The translations under genes and the position numbers were made by a program. Positions 35,835-44,041 of a stretch of DNA of 51,767 bases are shown here, in pieces. Position 1 is the stretch's first letter. The number at the start of each line of letters is the position of its first letter. The DNA is taken from positions 1 through 51,767 of the forward strand of contig JAPLOA010000073.1 in NCBI GenBank assembly GCA_026400835.1, given 5' to 3'. A model generated the notes under the pieces. It was not told the DNA's origin. It searched no databases and saw only the letters and a list, made by a program, of their open reading frames with translations. This DNA comes from Planctomycetales bacterium. Its GTDB lineage: Bacteria > Planctomycetota > Planctomycetia > Planctomycetales > Planctomycetaceae.

Positions 35835-37382
35835 ATGTCGAGTGTTCTGCGATTTCTTTCGTTGATCTCAGTGACAATCTCAATGTCGACCGCTGTTGTT
35901 TCGGCGGAAGACAAGTTGATTCTCAACACGCGGTCTCGGACAGAAGTTGAACCGGGAACCAATCGCTGGCACTCGGTGACAAAGCCCATCGAATGGATGC
36001 CCTCACAGACCTGTATTGTGGTCTGTGATATGTGGGATGACCACTGGTGCAAACAGTCGGCCGCGCGAGTTGGTGAGATGGCTCCGCGAATGAATGAAGT
36101 GATCAAGGCGGCTCGCACGAAGGGCGTGTTTATCATTCACTGCCCGAGCGATACGATGGATTTCTACAAAGATACCCCGCAGCGCAGGATGGCTCAGGCG
36201 GCTCCCGTCGTGAAGACCGATATTCCGCTGGAACGCTGGGTCTATCTCGACAAAACTCGAGAGGGCGAGAAGCTTCCAATTGATGATTCCGATGGTGGCT
36301 GTGACTGTGATCCGCCGGTGAAAAACTATCGAGCGTGGAGCCGTCAGCATCCTGCGATCGAAATCGCTGACGGTGACGCGATCACCGAAAACGCGGAAGC
36401 GTTTTATTTAATGAAGCGGCGAGGAATTAAAAACGTGATCGTGATGGGAGTTCACACCAATATGTGTGTTCTCGGACGGCCGTTTTCAATTCGCCAGATG
36501 GTTCGACAGGGCCAGAACGTCGTGCTGATGCGAGACATGACGGACACCATGTACAACCCTGCGAAAGCTCCGTTTGTGTCTCACTTCACGGGAAATGATC
36601 TTATCGCTGAACACATCGAACAATACTGGTGCCCGACAGTGAACAGCACGGATCTTGTCGGCGGTGAGCCATTCCGGTTCAAGGACGATCAGCGGAAGCA
36701 TTTGGCCATTCTGATGTCTGAACCGGAGTACAAGACAGAGGCTTCACTGACGGAGTTTGCTCGCACTGAACTAGGCAAGGATTTCAAAGTCAGCCTTGTT
36801 TATGGCGATGCTCAGGATGGCAGTATTCTTCCCGGACTGGATGTGTTGAAGTCTGCGGATATTGCGTTGTTCAGCGTTCGACGACGAACGCTGTTGCCGG
36901 AACAAATGACGATTGTGCGTGAGTTCATCGCAGCCGGAAAACCTGTCGTGGGTATTCGCACGGCGAATCACTCGTTCTGTCTGCGAGACAAGCCGGCTCC
37001 GGAAGGTCGGACCGACTGGAAAGAATTTGACAAAGATGTGATCGGCGGCAGCTACACGAATCATCACGGCGCTGGACCGGAAACAACAATCACCGTTGCT
37101 GAAGGTGCGGCTGTGGACATGGGAATTCTGGCCGGAGTCAACCTGAAAGAGCTGATCGGCAAAGGTTCGCTGTATCAGGTCAGCCCGCTGCAATCGACGG
37201 CAATGCCACTGCTGATCGGTACGATGCCAGACAAGCCTTCTGAACCCATCGCGTGGCTGAACAAGCGAGCGGACGGCGGAACGACGTTCTACACCTCGTT
37301 GGGACATCTCGGCGATTTCCAGCAGCCTGTATTTCGACAACTGCTGAAGAACGCCTGCCTTGTGCTCAGCCAATCGCCATGA
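35835..37382 (+). CDS. Secreted fusion of isochorismatase-like hydrolase and ThuA-like domain
   Basis: A 515-aa protein with a signal peptide (hydrophobic FLSLISVTISMSTAVVSA). Residues about 50-270 are an isochorismatase/nicotinamidase-type cysteine hydrolase: Asp65 in VVCDMWDDHW and the catalytic Cys211 in MGVHTNMCVLGRPF. From about 285 a ThuA-like, glutamine-amidotransferase-fold domain follows, with KHLAILMSEPEY, PLLIGTMPD and the ending ...TTFYTSLGHLGDFQQP typical of ThuA proteins. The residue that would be the nucleophile in classic amidotransferases is not evident in ThuA domains, so this part is probably for sugar or ligand binding. Both domains are common in planctomycetes, but a single chain is unusual. 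Confidence 0.88.
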   Translation: MSSVLRFLSLISVTISMSTAVVSAEDKLILNTRSRTEVEPGTNRWHSVTKPIEWMPSQTCIVVCDMWDDHWCKQSAARVGEMAPRMNEVIKAARTKGVFIIHCPSDTMDFYKDTPQRRMAQAAPVVKTDIPLERWVYLDKTREGEKLPIDDSDGGCDCDPPVKNYRAWSRQHPAIEIADGDAITENAEAFYLMKRRGIKNVIVMGVHTNMCVLGRPFSIRQMVRQGQNVVLMRDMTDTMYNPAKAPFVSHFTGNDLIAEHIEQYWCPTVNSTDLVGGEPFRFKDDQRKHLAILMSEPEYKTEASLTEFARTELGKDFKVSLVYGDAQDGSILPGLDVLKSADIALFSVRRRTLLPEQMTIVREFIAAGKPVVGIRTANHSFCLRDKPAPEGRTDWKEFDKDVIGGSYTNHHGAGPETTITVAEGAAVDMGILAGVNLKELIGKGSLYQVSPLQSTAMPLLIGTMPDKPSEPIAWLNKRADGGTTFYTSLGHLGDFQQPVFRQLLKNACLVLSQSP

Positions 37383-37974
37383 TTGGGTCGCGTCAAAGGT
37401 AATAAATCAGTCGGAACTCGCCAGCGTCCGGTTATGCTCTGAAGTCCTGAACGCAGGGTTTGCGGAGGAACGCAGAGTAGGCACAATCAACAAAGATTCT
37501 GCGAATCTCCGCGACCTCTGCGTTCAAACATTGGGGTTCTCAGGCGACTATTCGCCGAATCTCATCAGAGATGTCTGCAATAGAATCGTAGTGACTGGTT
37601 TTGTTAGATCTTTGAAGTTATCTCATGAAGACCACGCTGCACATAATCAAACTCATTGAGAGTGGTTGATTCTGCGACAGATGATAGTTCCGGATCAGCC
37701 TTTATCGTGTTGGAAAGGACATTCGCAGCTCGGTGAGTTTGATGTGCATGGCCTGAATCGCGACAAACCAAATTGCACTATCGCACGCATTCAATTCGTG
37801 GTGAGCCTTGAAGCTCCCAACCGTCGCAGCAGGCGTACGGAAATTCGCGACGTTCCTCCCTTAAGTGCATTTGGCTGAGCGTTCACTTTTGATTCGCGTA
37901 GACACGCTGTAACATCCTTTGCGTGATTGCTTTGATGTCAAAGCTTTGGGGTCTCAGTTGGGGAGGTTATCGTT
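37383..37974. other. 592-nt intergenic region with an inverted repeat
   Basis: No gene is supported; short frames lack family features. It contains the 28-29-base inverted repeat at 37449-37525. The promoter of the Gfo/Idh/MocA gene must be in it; none is clear. Confidence 0.45.
37449..37525. repeat. Imperfect inverted repeat with GAACGCAG ends
   Basis: Left arm 37449-37476 and right arm 37497-37525 (ending CTCTGCGTTC) match when one is inverted, with GAACGCAG, GCGGAG and CGCAGA in common. It is another palindromic intergenic element. Confidence 0.6.
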
Positions 37975-39312
37975 ATGTCTCAGAAGAAGATTGCTCGCCG
38001 TGGATTCCTGGCTCAGTCCGCACTTGCTGCCTCGGCCGCCTTTGCAGCCCCGGCGATTGTGCGAGCCTCCACACTGGAGAAAGAGTTCCATGTTGCCGCG
38101 ATTGGCGTGAACGGGATGGGTTGGGCGGACCTGTCGAGTGTTGGCAAGCACACGAAAGTCAAATTCGTAGGCTTCTGTGATATCGATGCCGGTCGTTTCG
38201 ACAAGGTTGATGCGGAGTTCCCGGGGGTTCCTCACTTTGCAGACTATCGCAAGTGTTTGTCTGAACTGGGCGATAAGGTCGATGGTGTGATTGTTTCAAC
38301 TCCGGACCACATGCATGCTCCGATTGCCATGATGGCGATGAAAATGGGCAAGCATGTTTACTGTCAGAAGCCATTGACTCATACCGTGTGGGAAGCTCGC
38401 CAGATGCGTTTGATGGCCGAGAAGATGGGCATCACCACGCAAATGGGCAATCAGATTCATTCGGCTGCCGAGTATCGTCTGGGCGTTAAGCTGATCCAGA
38501 CAGGAGCCATTGGCAAAGTTAAAGAAGTTCATTCGTGGGTTGGCGTTTCGGGGCGGCAGTATAACAATCGCACGGATCGACCAGCTTCGTCTCCGGTACC
38601 GGCTGGCGTGGACTGGGATCTGTGGTTGGGTGCAGCGGCTGAACGACCATTTGCCGCTGATGTTTACCATCCATTCAAATGGCGTGACTGGCAGGATTTT
38701 GGCTCCGGCGGATTGGGCGACTTTGGCTGTCACGTTCTGGACCCGGTATTCACGGCTTTGGGAATCACAGCTCCAACTTCAATTCTGGCCGAGAACGCCG
38801 GAACAACATCAGAAGTCTGGCCGGGCCCGGAAACTCTTTACTATGAATTTCCAGGCAACGAACGTACGGCTGGTGCAACGATTAAAGTCACGTGGCGAGA
38901 TGGTGGTCTGAAGCCACCTCGCGATCTGGCACAATTGCCCGAGGGCGTCGAGTTGCCTGCAGCCGGTTCGATCTTTATCGGAGAAGGCGGCGTTATGGTA
39001 TTGCCTCATGTTGGCAAGCCAGGGCTGTATCCGCAGGATAAATTCTCCGGTTACAAGATGCCTGAAGTTACTGGCGCAAATCATTGGCATGATTGGGTTG
39101 ATGCGTCGATTGCTGGCACGAAAACCACTGACGGCTTTGATTATGCGGGGCCTCTGTCGGAAACAGTCCAGTTGGGCAACGTGGCGGCTCGGCTTCCGGG
39201 CCAGAAGCTGGATTGGGATTCTGCAGCGATGAAATTTACCAATGTTGAAGCTGCCAATAAAATGCTGACGAAGTCGTATCGCAAAGGTTTCGAAGTCGAA
39301 GCGGTCGGTTAA
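37975..39312 (+). CDS. Tat-exported Gfo/Idh/MocA-family oxidoreductase
   Basis: A 445-aa protein with a twin-arginine signal (Arg8-Arg9 in KIARRGFLAQSALAASAAFA, cleavage near APAIVRA). The N-terminal Rossmann part has HVAAIGVNGMGW; the catalytic EKP-like motif is in YCQKPLTHT; a conserved GGLGDFGCHVLDPVFTALG block follows and the C-terminal TWRDGG...GEGGVMVLPH region is typical. These are glucose-fructose oxidoreductase-like NAD(P)-dependent enzymes; exported ones are numerous in planctomycetes and act on unknown sugars. GGGAGG precedes the start. dapB follows 29 bases after it. Confidence 0.92.
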   Translation: MSQKKIARRGFLAQSALAASAAFAAPAIVRASTLEKEFHVAAIGVNGMGWADLSSVGKHTKVKFVGFCDIDAGRFDKVDAEFPGVPHFADYRKCLSELGDKVDGVIVSTPDHMHAPIAMMAMKMGKHVYCQKPLTHTVWEARQMRLMAEKMGITTQMGNQIHSAAEYRLGVKLIQTGAIGKVKEVHSWVGVSGRQYNNRTDRPASSPVPAGVDWDLWLGAAAERPFAADVYHPFKWRDWQDFGSGGLGDFGCHVLDPVFTALGITAPTSILAENAGTTSEVWPGPETLYYEFPGNERTAGATIKVTWRDGGLKPPRDLAQLPEGVELPAAGSIFIGEGGVMVLPHVGKPGLYPQDKFSGYKMPEVTGANHWHDWVDASIAGTKTTDGFDYAGPLSETVQLGNVAARLPGQKLDWDSAAMKFTNVEAANKMLTKSYRKGFEVEAVG

Positions 39313-39341
39313 AACTTCTTTCTTTATCAGGGTTCCTGTTC

Positions 39342-40136
39342 ATGGGTCTTCGAGTTGGTGTGAATGGTGCGGGTGGTCGCATGGGGCAGCGTGTTGTCGC
39401 GCTGACCATGATGGATTCTGAATTGACTTTGGCGGCGGCTTTGGAATGGTCTGGCAGCAATGTCATTGGACGTGATGCCGGAGAAGTCGCCGGGGCCGGA
39501 AAGTCCGGAGTTCCGATCACATCAGAATTGGGTGACCCTGTTGACGTTATCATCGACTTCTCGACACCAGCCGGTTTGGAAGCGATCGTCCGAACCTGCG
39601 AATCACGTCGAATTCCGCTTGTCGTCGCAACGACGGGGATCACCAAAGAGCAGCGCGAAATGGTCATGTCGGCTGCTCAAACGACACCGATCGTAATGGC
39701 TCCCAGCATGAGTATGGCGGTGAATGTCGTCATGAAACTCGTGTCGGAAGCGGCACGAGTACTGCGGAACAATGCCGATGGTGTGGATGTGGAAATCATC
39801 GAACGTCATCATCGCTTCAAGGAAGACGCGCCCAGCGGGACGGCTCTGCAGTTCGGTCGCATTGTTGCCGAGCAGATGGGGCAGGAGAATCATGTCCACG
39901 GTCGCGAAGGTCGAGTTGGCCAGAGGCCGCTGACTGAGATTGGATACCACGCTGTTCGCACGGGCGATAATGTTGGTGAGCATACGATCGTGTTTGGCAT
40001 GATGGGCGAAACGATCGATCTGACGGTTCGCGGACATACCCGAGACAGCTACGCCTACGGTGCCCTCGCCGCAGCCAAGTACGTTGTGCAAAAAGGGGCC
40101 GGGATGTATTCGATGGCAGATGTGCTGGGACTGTAA
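39342..40136 (+). CDS. dapB: 4-hydroxy-tetrahydrodipicolinate reductase
   Basis: A 264-aa cytoplasmic enzyme that reduces hydroxytetrahydrodipicolinate with NAD(P)H in lysine and diaminopimelate synthesis. The nucleotide motif VNGAGGRMGQ (residues 7-16) and the catalytic segment ERHHRFKEDAPSGTAL (His156, His157, Lys160, residues 154-169) match DapB. The length is normal. It starts 29 bases after the Gfo/Idh/MocA gene, likely cotranscribed, without other lysine genes nearby. Confidence 0.96.
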   Translation: MGLRVGVNGAGGRMGQRVVALTMMDSELTLAAALEWSGSNVIGRDAGEVAGAGKSGVPITSELGDPVDVIIDFSTPAGLEAIVRTCESRRIPLVVATTGITKEQREMVMSAAQTTPIVMAPSMSMAVNVVMKLVSEAARVLRNNADGVDVEIIERHHRFKEDAPSGTALQFGRIVAEQMGQENHVHGREGRVGQRPLTEIGYHAVRTGDNVGEHTIVFGMMGETIDLTVRGHTRDSYAYGALAAAKYVVQKGAGMYSMADVLGL

Positions 40137-40206
40137 AACCGGCGTTCCTGAAAGACGATTGTGTTTTCCTTTGGAGCGGGTTTCAGCCCGGAGGATGTTC
40201 GTGGAA

Positions 40207-40238
40207 CCGGCTTCAGATCGCTTGCCGACTGAAGCCGG
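40207..40238. repeat. Hairpin between convergent dapB and TPR genes
   Basis: CCGGCTTCAG (40207-40216) and CTGAAGCCGG (40229-40238) form a perfect 10-bp stem. It could stop both converging transcripts but has no T-run. The neighbouring GGAGCGGGTTTCAGCCCGGAG resembles other palindromes here. Confidence 0.5.
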
Positions 40239-40290
40239 GACTATGACCGAAATTATTGGATACGAGCCAATTCGTTTTACCGAAACCGTA

Positions 40291-42966
40291 TCAAAAATCT
40301 TCTTCGCCGTCGTCCTGATCATCGGAGAATTCGCCCAGCGCTTCTTCGTCATCGCCAACCGGATAGCGGGCTCCCTGCCAGACCGGGCCCGTTGAATCCG
40401 TATAGGTTTCTTCGCTCTCGAGAACTTCCTGGACAGTCGCTTCCAGCGAGCAACACAGTGCCTGGTAACGCAGCGCGGTTTCTCTTGCTTCGTCCTCCGT
40501 TTGAGCCAGGATCGCCCACTCTGTTACGTACTGCGTCCAGCCCTCCTGATCGTTGAGACGATCCGGATCGTCGTCCCACGATTCATCCAGTGGCTGATGT
40601 ACAAGACATCGATAAAGTCTGACGTTCTCCACCGGTTTGGCATCGCCGGATTCTCGCTGCCACTGAAACCAGACTTCCGGCATCAGGCCGGACCGCAGAA
40701 GTCTCGCTTCGATTCGAGCCACAAGAGGTTGATCTTTCATGACCTCGTCGGCCACCACGGCAAGTCGTTGCATCAATTCCATGACACCAGTCGACGACAG
40801 GAAATCAATTTCAGAGAACGGAGTGCTCATCGTAACATCAAGATGCGGCTGTGCTCCAGTCACATCATTGAGCCGAATTTTGGCCACGGCGCGCATGAGT
40901 TCAAGATGCCAGCCCGTGGATTCCGCCAGCTTCTCTTCGCGATCCAGTGACTCCAGCGACTTTGTGTATTCGCCCTGTTCGTAGTAGCAAACGCCACGAT
41001 AGTAGTTCGTCCAGAGATTGTCGCCGGCCAACTGTTCGAACTTGTCCAGATAGGTCAGTGTCGCGTCATATTGTTTCAGCCGGAACGCCAGCATCGCCGC
41101 ATCAAAAGCCACCTGAGCATCTTCGCTGCCTTCGCGCAGGCAGACATCAAGCACATTCAAAGCATCGCGAGGTCGGTCTGTGTTGTTGTAGAGATCGGCC
41201 AGTCTACGTACGATATTTCCGTCCGTGCGATCCAGCCGGAACGCGCGAGCAAAGCAGCGCTCGGCTTCTCCGTTGTTATCCTGATTTGCAAAATGGTTGC
41301 CGGCTCGCAGGAAGTTGCGAGCTTTCGTCGGATCAAGCTCCATCGACTTACGAAACAATTGCTCCGTGCGTTCCGGCGTGATTTTCTCGGCCATCGCTTC
41401 ATTACCCGTGCTGCGTAGTTCGTCGCCGAGAGTTCCCAGCAACGAAAGCACGACAGAGTTCTCGCGATGAGAGGCCGCCAGTGCGTTCGCCCATTTCCAG
41501 ACGTCTTCGCCATCCTGACCGGATCCAACCAGATATCCCATCAGATGCAGAACACCGGCGGTGTCGTCCTTGTGAGAAACCAGCGTCGAATCCAAAGCCA
41601 GAACATCGCCACGCAGCGAGTCGAACTTTTCGTCTGATGGATCCTGCATCAGGTCCGTCATGCGTTCGCGAAGCTCCGCAATCGTCGAAGCCAACGGTGA
41701 CGGCGGCTCAGCCGGAGTTTCTTCTGCCGACGTCATTTCACCAGCATTATCCGGACTTTCCTGTGAGCCGGTCGCAGATGGTGCCCCTGCAGCCGATAGC
41801 GCCCCCGAGGTGGTCGCGGTGTCTTTGAGATTGCGACGAGTTGCCGCGGCGCTCGCCAACGGTGATGGTTCATCGGCGTCCATCACATGTTCCAGTCGAC
41901 GCAACGTGAGGTAGTCGTTTGCCGTCCGTGCCCTTTGCTCCAATTGCTTCGCCAGAGCTTCCGCCTGCTTTCGCTGTCCCGCCAAACGCTTGAGAGCAAT
42001 CAGGCGGAGTCGAGTCTCAAACCAAAGATGAGTGCCGTTGCATTTCTGCAGACGCTGATCCCATTTGGTCAGTATCTGAGACGCCTCATCCCACTTTTGA
42101 TCTCGCGCCATCTGCAGCGCGGTGTTGAGATCCACAGCATTCTCGAACACCGGGCATTCTTCGGCCGACGGCATGTCCGCAAACGCCGGGTCTGTTGTCA
42201 TCAGAGGCTCCAGCCCGGCGGCAAGGCGAATAGAATCACGGACCAGCAGCGTACGAATCCGGCCTTCGAATTTCAGCGAGACAGCATCGCCGTTTGTAAA
42301 CTCCAGAGCCTTGTCGATCGTTACCAGAGCTTCGTCGAATCGCCCCTGCATCGCTTCCAGCCATGCCAGTTTTGTCGACGCCAGCCATCTTCGGTCACCT
42401 CGATCAGACCAGCCGCTTTCCTGTTCCATCACGAGGCGGCATTGATGTCCGGCGATGTCCGGATCGTCGGCCGCCAGATACACGTCACAGGCGTATTCGC
42501 GGAAACAACTCACGCATCCCGTCTTACCGGTGCGTCGACAGATCTGAATGCCGTCGGCAATGCAGGCATGCATGCCTTCAGAGTTATACCCGTCCAGCTG
42601 GCCTGTCGCTTCGGCCAGATTTTCGTACGCACAGGAACTCATGGAGTAAACAAGGTACTCATACTGGTCTCGCGGAAAGTCAGACTGAATCTGCCGCAAC
42701 TGTTCTTCATCTTCCAGTAGTGCGATAAGTTCCACCGCGCGTTCACGCATGGTTTGGAAATCGAGCAGGTATTGAGCCTGATCCATCTGAAAGAAAGTGC
42801 CCATGACGTAGGCCTGAGCACGATGTTCCGTGCGGCCTCGTCGACGCAATTCACCGTAAAGACGTGAGGAACTGGCAAAACGACATTGAGGAATCAGTTC
42901 GCCCGCTTTTTCCTGAAGGTCGCGAAGTTGTTGGTCAATTTCTGATTCGTTACCAGGAGCCGACAT
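40291..42966 (-). CDS. Large TPR-repeat protein, cytoplasmic
   Basis: An 891-aa protein without a signal peptide. The N-terminal part has Cys-rich spots (ICRRTGKTGCVSCFREYACD, about residues 140-160) but no recognised domain. A low-complexity Ser/Ala/Glu/Pro stretch (about 385-430) separates it from C-terminal TPR-like repeats (about 540-760). It ends in an acidic tail (DDQDDGEEDF). The ATG at 42964-42966 is preferred to a longer frame to 43014. Function unknown. It converges with dapB. Confidence 0.82.
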   Translation of the reverse strand: MSAPGNESEIDQQLRDLQEKAGELIPQCRFASSSRLYGELRRRGRTEHRAQAYVMGTFFQMDQAQYLLDFQTMRERAVELIALLEDEEQLRQIQSDFPRDQYEYLVYSMSSCAYENLAEATGQLDGYNSEGMHACIADGIQICRRTGKTGCVSCFREYACDVYLAADDPDIAGHQCRLVMEQESGWSDRGDRRWLASTKLAWLEAMQGRFDEALVTIDKALEFTNGDAVSLKFEGRIRTLLVRDSIRLAAGLEPLMTTDPAFADMPSAEECPVFENAVDLNTALQMARDQKWDEASQILTKWDQRLQKCNGTHLWFETRLRLIALKRLAGQRKQAEALAKQLEQRARTANDYLTLRRLEHVMDADEPSPLASAAATRRNLKDTATTSGALSAAGAPSATGSQESPDNAGEMTSAEETPAEPPSPLASTIAELRERMTDLMQDPSDEKFDSLRGDVLALDSTLVSHKDDTAGVLHLMGYLVGSGQDGEDVWKWANALAASHRENSVVLSLLGTLGDELRSTGNEAMAEKITPERTEQLFRKSMELDPTKARNFLRAGNHFANQDNNGEAERCFARAFRLDRTDGNIVRRLADLYNNTDRPRDALNVLDVCLREGSEDAQVAFDAAMLAFRLKQYDATLTYLDKFEQLAGDNLWTNYYRGVCYYEQGEYTKSLESLDREEKLAESTGWHLELMRAVAKIRLNDVTGAQPHLDVTMSTPFSEIDFLSSTGVMELMQRLAVVADEVMKDQPLVARIEARLLRSGLMPEVWFQWQRESGDAKPVENVRLYRCLVHQPLDESWDDDPDRLNDQEGWTQYVTEWAILAQTEDEARETALRYQALCCSLEATVQEVLESEETYTDSTGPVWQGARYPVGDDEEALGEFSDDQDDGEEDF

Positions 42967-43207
42967 GAACGATTTTCCGAATGAGACAGGGCCGCGGCTG
43001 AAGTACCGCCACACAGATCAGGACCAGGACAGTAGATTTGAAAGGGGACGAGATTATCGGTGATGTCAGGGGGCTCTGTACAGCGTCACGGAAGACGAAC
43101 GGGAACGGATGAACGTTCTGACCCAGGGCACGCTTGCGAATTCGCGGGCGTTGGTCACGATTCGCACTCCTGAAATTCTTTACTCTGTGACCTGTGGACG
43201 GACCATC

Positions 43208-43735
43208 ATGACGACATTAGCTGGACAAAAATTTCTCTGTTTTGTTGGCGACGACTACGAAGATCTGGAAGTTTGGTATCCCAGGCTACGTCTCATCGAA
43301 GCTGGAGCCGCGTTTCATCTGGCGGGACAGGAAGCCGGGAAGAAGTATGTTGGCAAGAACGGCTATCCCTGCGTCTCCGACATTCTGATCAAAGGCATTG
43401 ATGTGGCCGCCTATGATGGGCTCATCTGCGCGGGTGGCTGGATGCCGGACAAACTTCGCCGAGATCCGGAAGTATTGAGGATTACGCGTGAGTTCGCTCA
43501 CGCCGGAAAACTGGTCGCCGCTATTTGCCATGGTGGCTGGATGCCGATTTCGGCTGGCGTTTACAAAGGAGTCAAAGTCACGGGCTCGCCGGGAATCAAA
43601 GACGATCTGGTGAACGCCGGGGCGATCTTTGAAGACGCGTCTGTCGTCGTCGATCGCCATTTCGTCAGCAGCCGAAAGCCGGATGACTTGCCGGACTTCT
43701 GCAAAGCGATTCTGAAGGTCTGCGGTAAGGCTTGA
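43208..43735 (+). CDS. DJ-1/PfpI-family protein
   Basis: A 175-aa DJ-1/PfpI/ThiJ protein. Conserved features are DDYEDLEVWYPRLRLIEAG near the start with the Glu that pairs with the nucleophile, LICAGGWMPDKLRRDPEV, and the nucleophile elbow AAICHGGW with Cys about 109 followed by His. GVKVTGSPGIKDDLVNAGA completes the family pattern. Members act as glyoxalases, proteases or stress chaperones; this one is uncharacterised. The ATG at 43208 is used; the frame runs upstream to 43109 but without family similarity. Confidence 0.9.
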   Translation: MTTLAGQKFLCFVGDDYEDLEVWYPRLRLIEAGAAFHLAGQEAGKKYVGKNGYPCVSDILIKGIDVAAYDGLICAGGWMPDKLRRDPEVLRITREFAHAGKLVAAICHGGWMPISAGVYKGVKVTGSPGIKDDLVNAGAIFEDASVVVDRHFVSSRKPDDLPDFCKAILKVCGKA

Positions 43736-43756
43736 ATCACGCAAACGGTCTATGGA

Positions 43757-43892
43757 ACAGGCCCGAAATAAATCCCGGTTTTAACAGAGGCGAGAAATCA
43801 TAACCCGAAACGTCAGTGAGGGATTTCTCAACAAGACTCTGATCCCTCGTTTACGCCTCGGGTTGTGATTTAGGGAACTTATTTCGGGACTT
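43757..43892. mobile_element. 136-bp MITE-like palindromic element flanked by a 10-bp direct repeat
   Basis: Terminal arms (GCCCGAAATAAATCCC on the left; GGGAACTTATTTCGGGAC on the right) are inverted copies. Inner arms 43795-43823 and 43843-43871 are also inverted (CAACCCGA-type). The sequence GGTCTATGGA occurs perfectly on each side (43747-43756 and 43893-43902), looking like a target duplication. It has no gene, so it would need a transposase from elsewhere. Confidence 0.55.
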
Positions 43893-43927
43893 GGTCTATG
43901 GAGTTAGTCTGCCACCTTGCCTTCTTT

Positions 43928-43993
43928 CGTTTAACGGCAAGCCGTAGGCGTCGGCGAAATCGAGCAACTACGCCTGCGGCTTGCCGTTGAACG
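43928..43993. repeat. CGTTTA-family palindromic repeat
   Basis: CGTTTAACGGCAAGCCG begins the left arm (43928-43950) and CGGCTTGCCGTTGAACG ends the right arm (43971-43993), a 23-bp near-perfect stem with a 20-base spacer. It belongs with 32097-32162. Confidence 0.82.
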
Positions 43994-44041
43994 ATCAACT
44001 CCACGCGGAACAAATTGATCTCGACTGAAAGAAACACCACC

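Larger units (their letters stand above)
43736..44041. other. Intergenic region made largely of palindromic repeats
   Basis: 306 nt, holding a MITE-like element (43757-43892) between 10-bp direct repeats and a CGTTTA-family hairpin (43928-43993). Nothing else is recognised. Confidence 0.6.
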
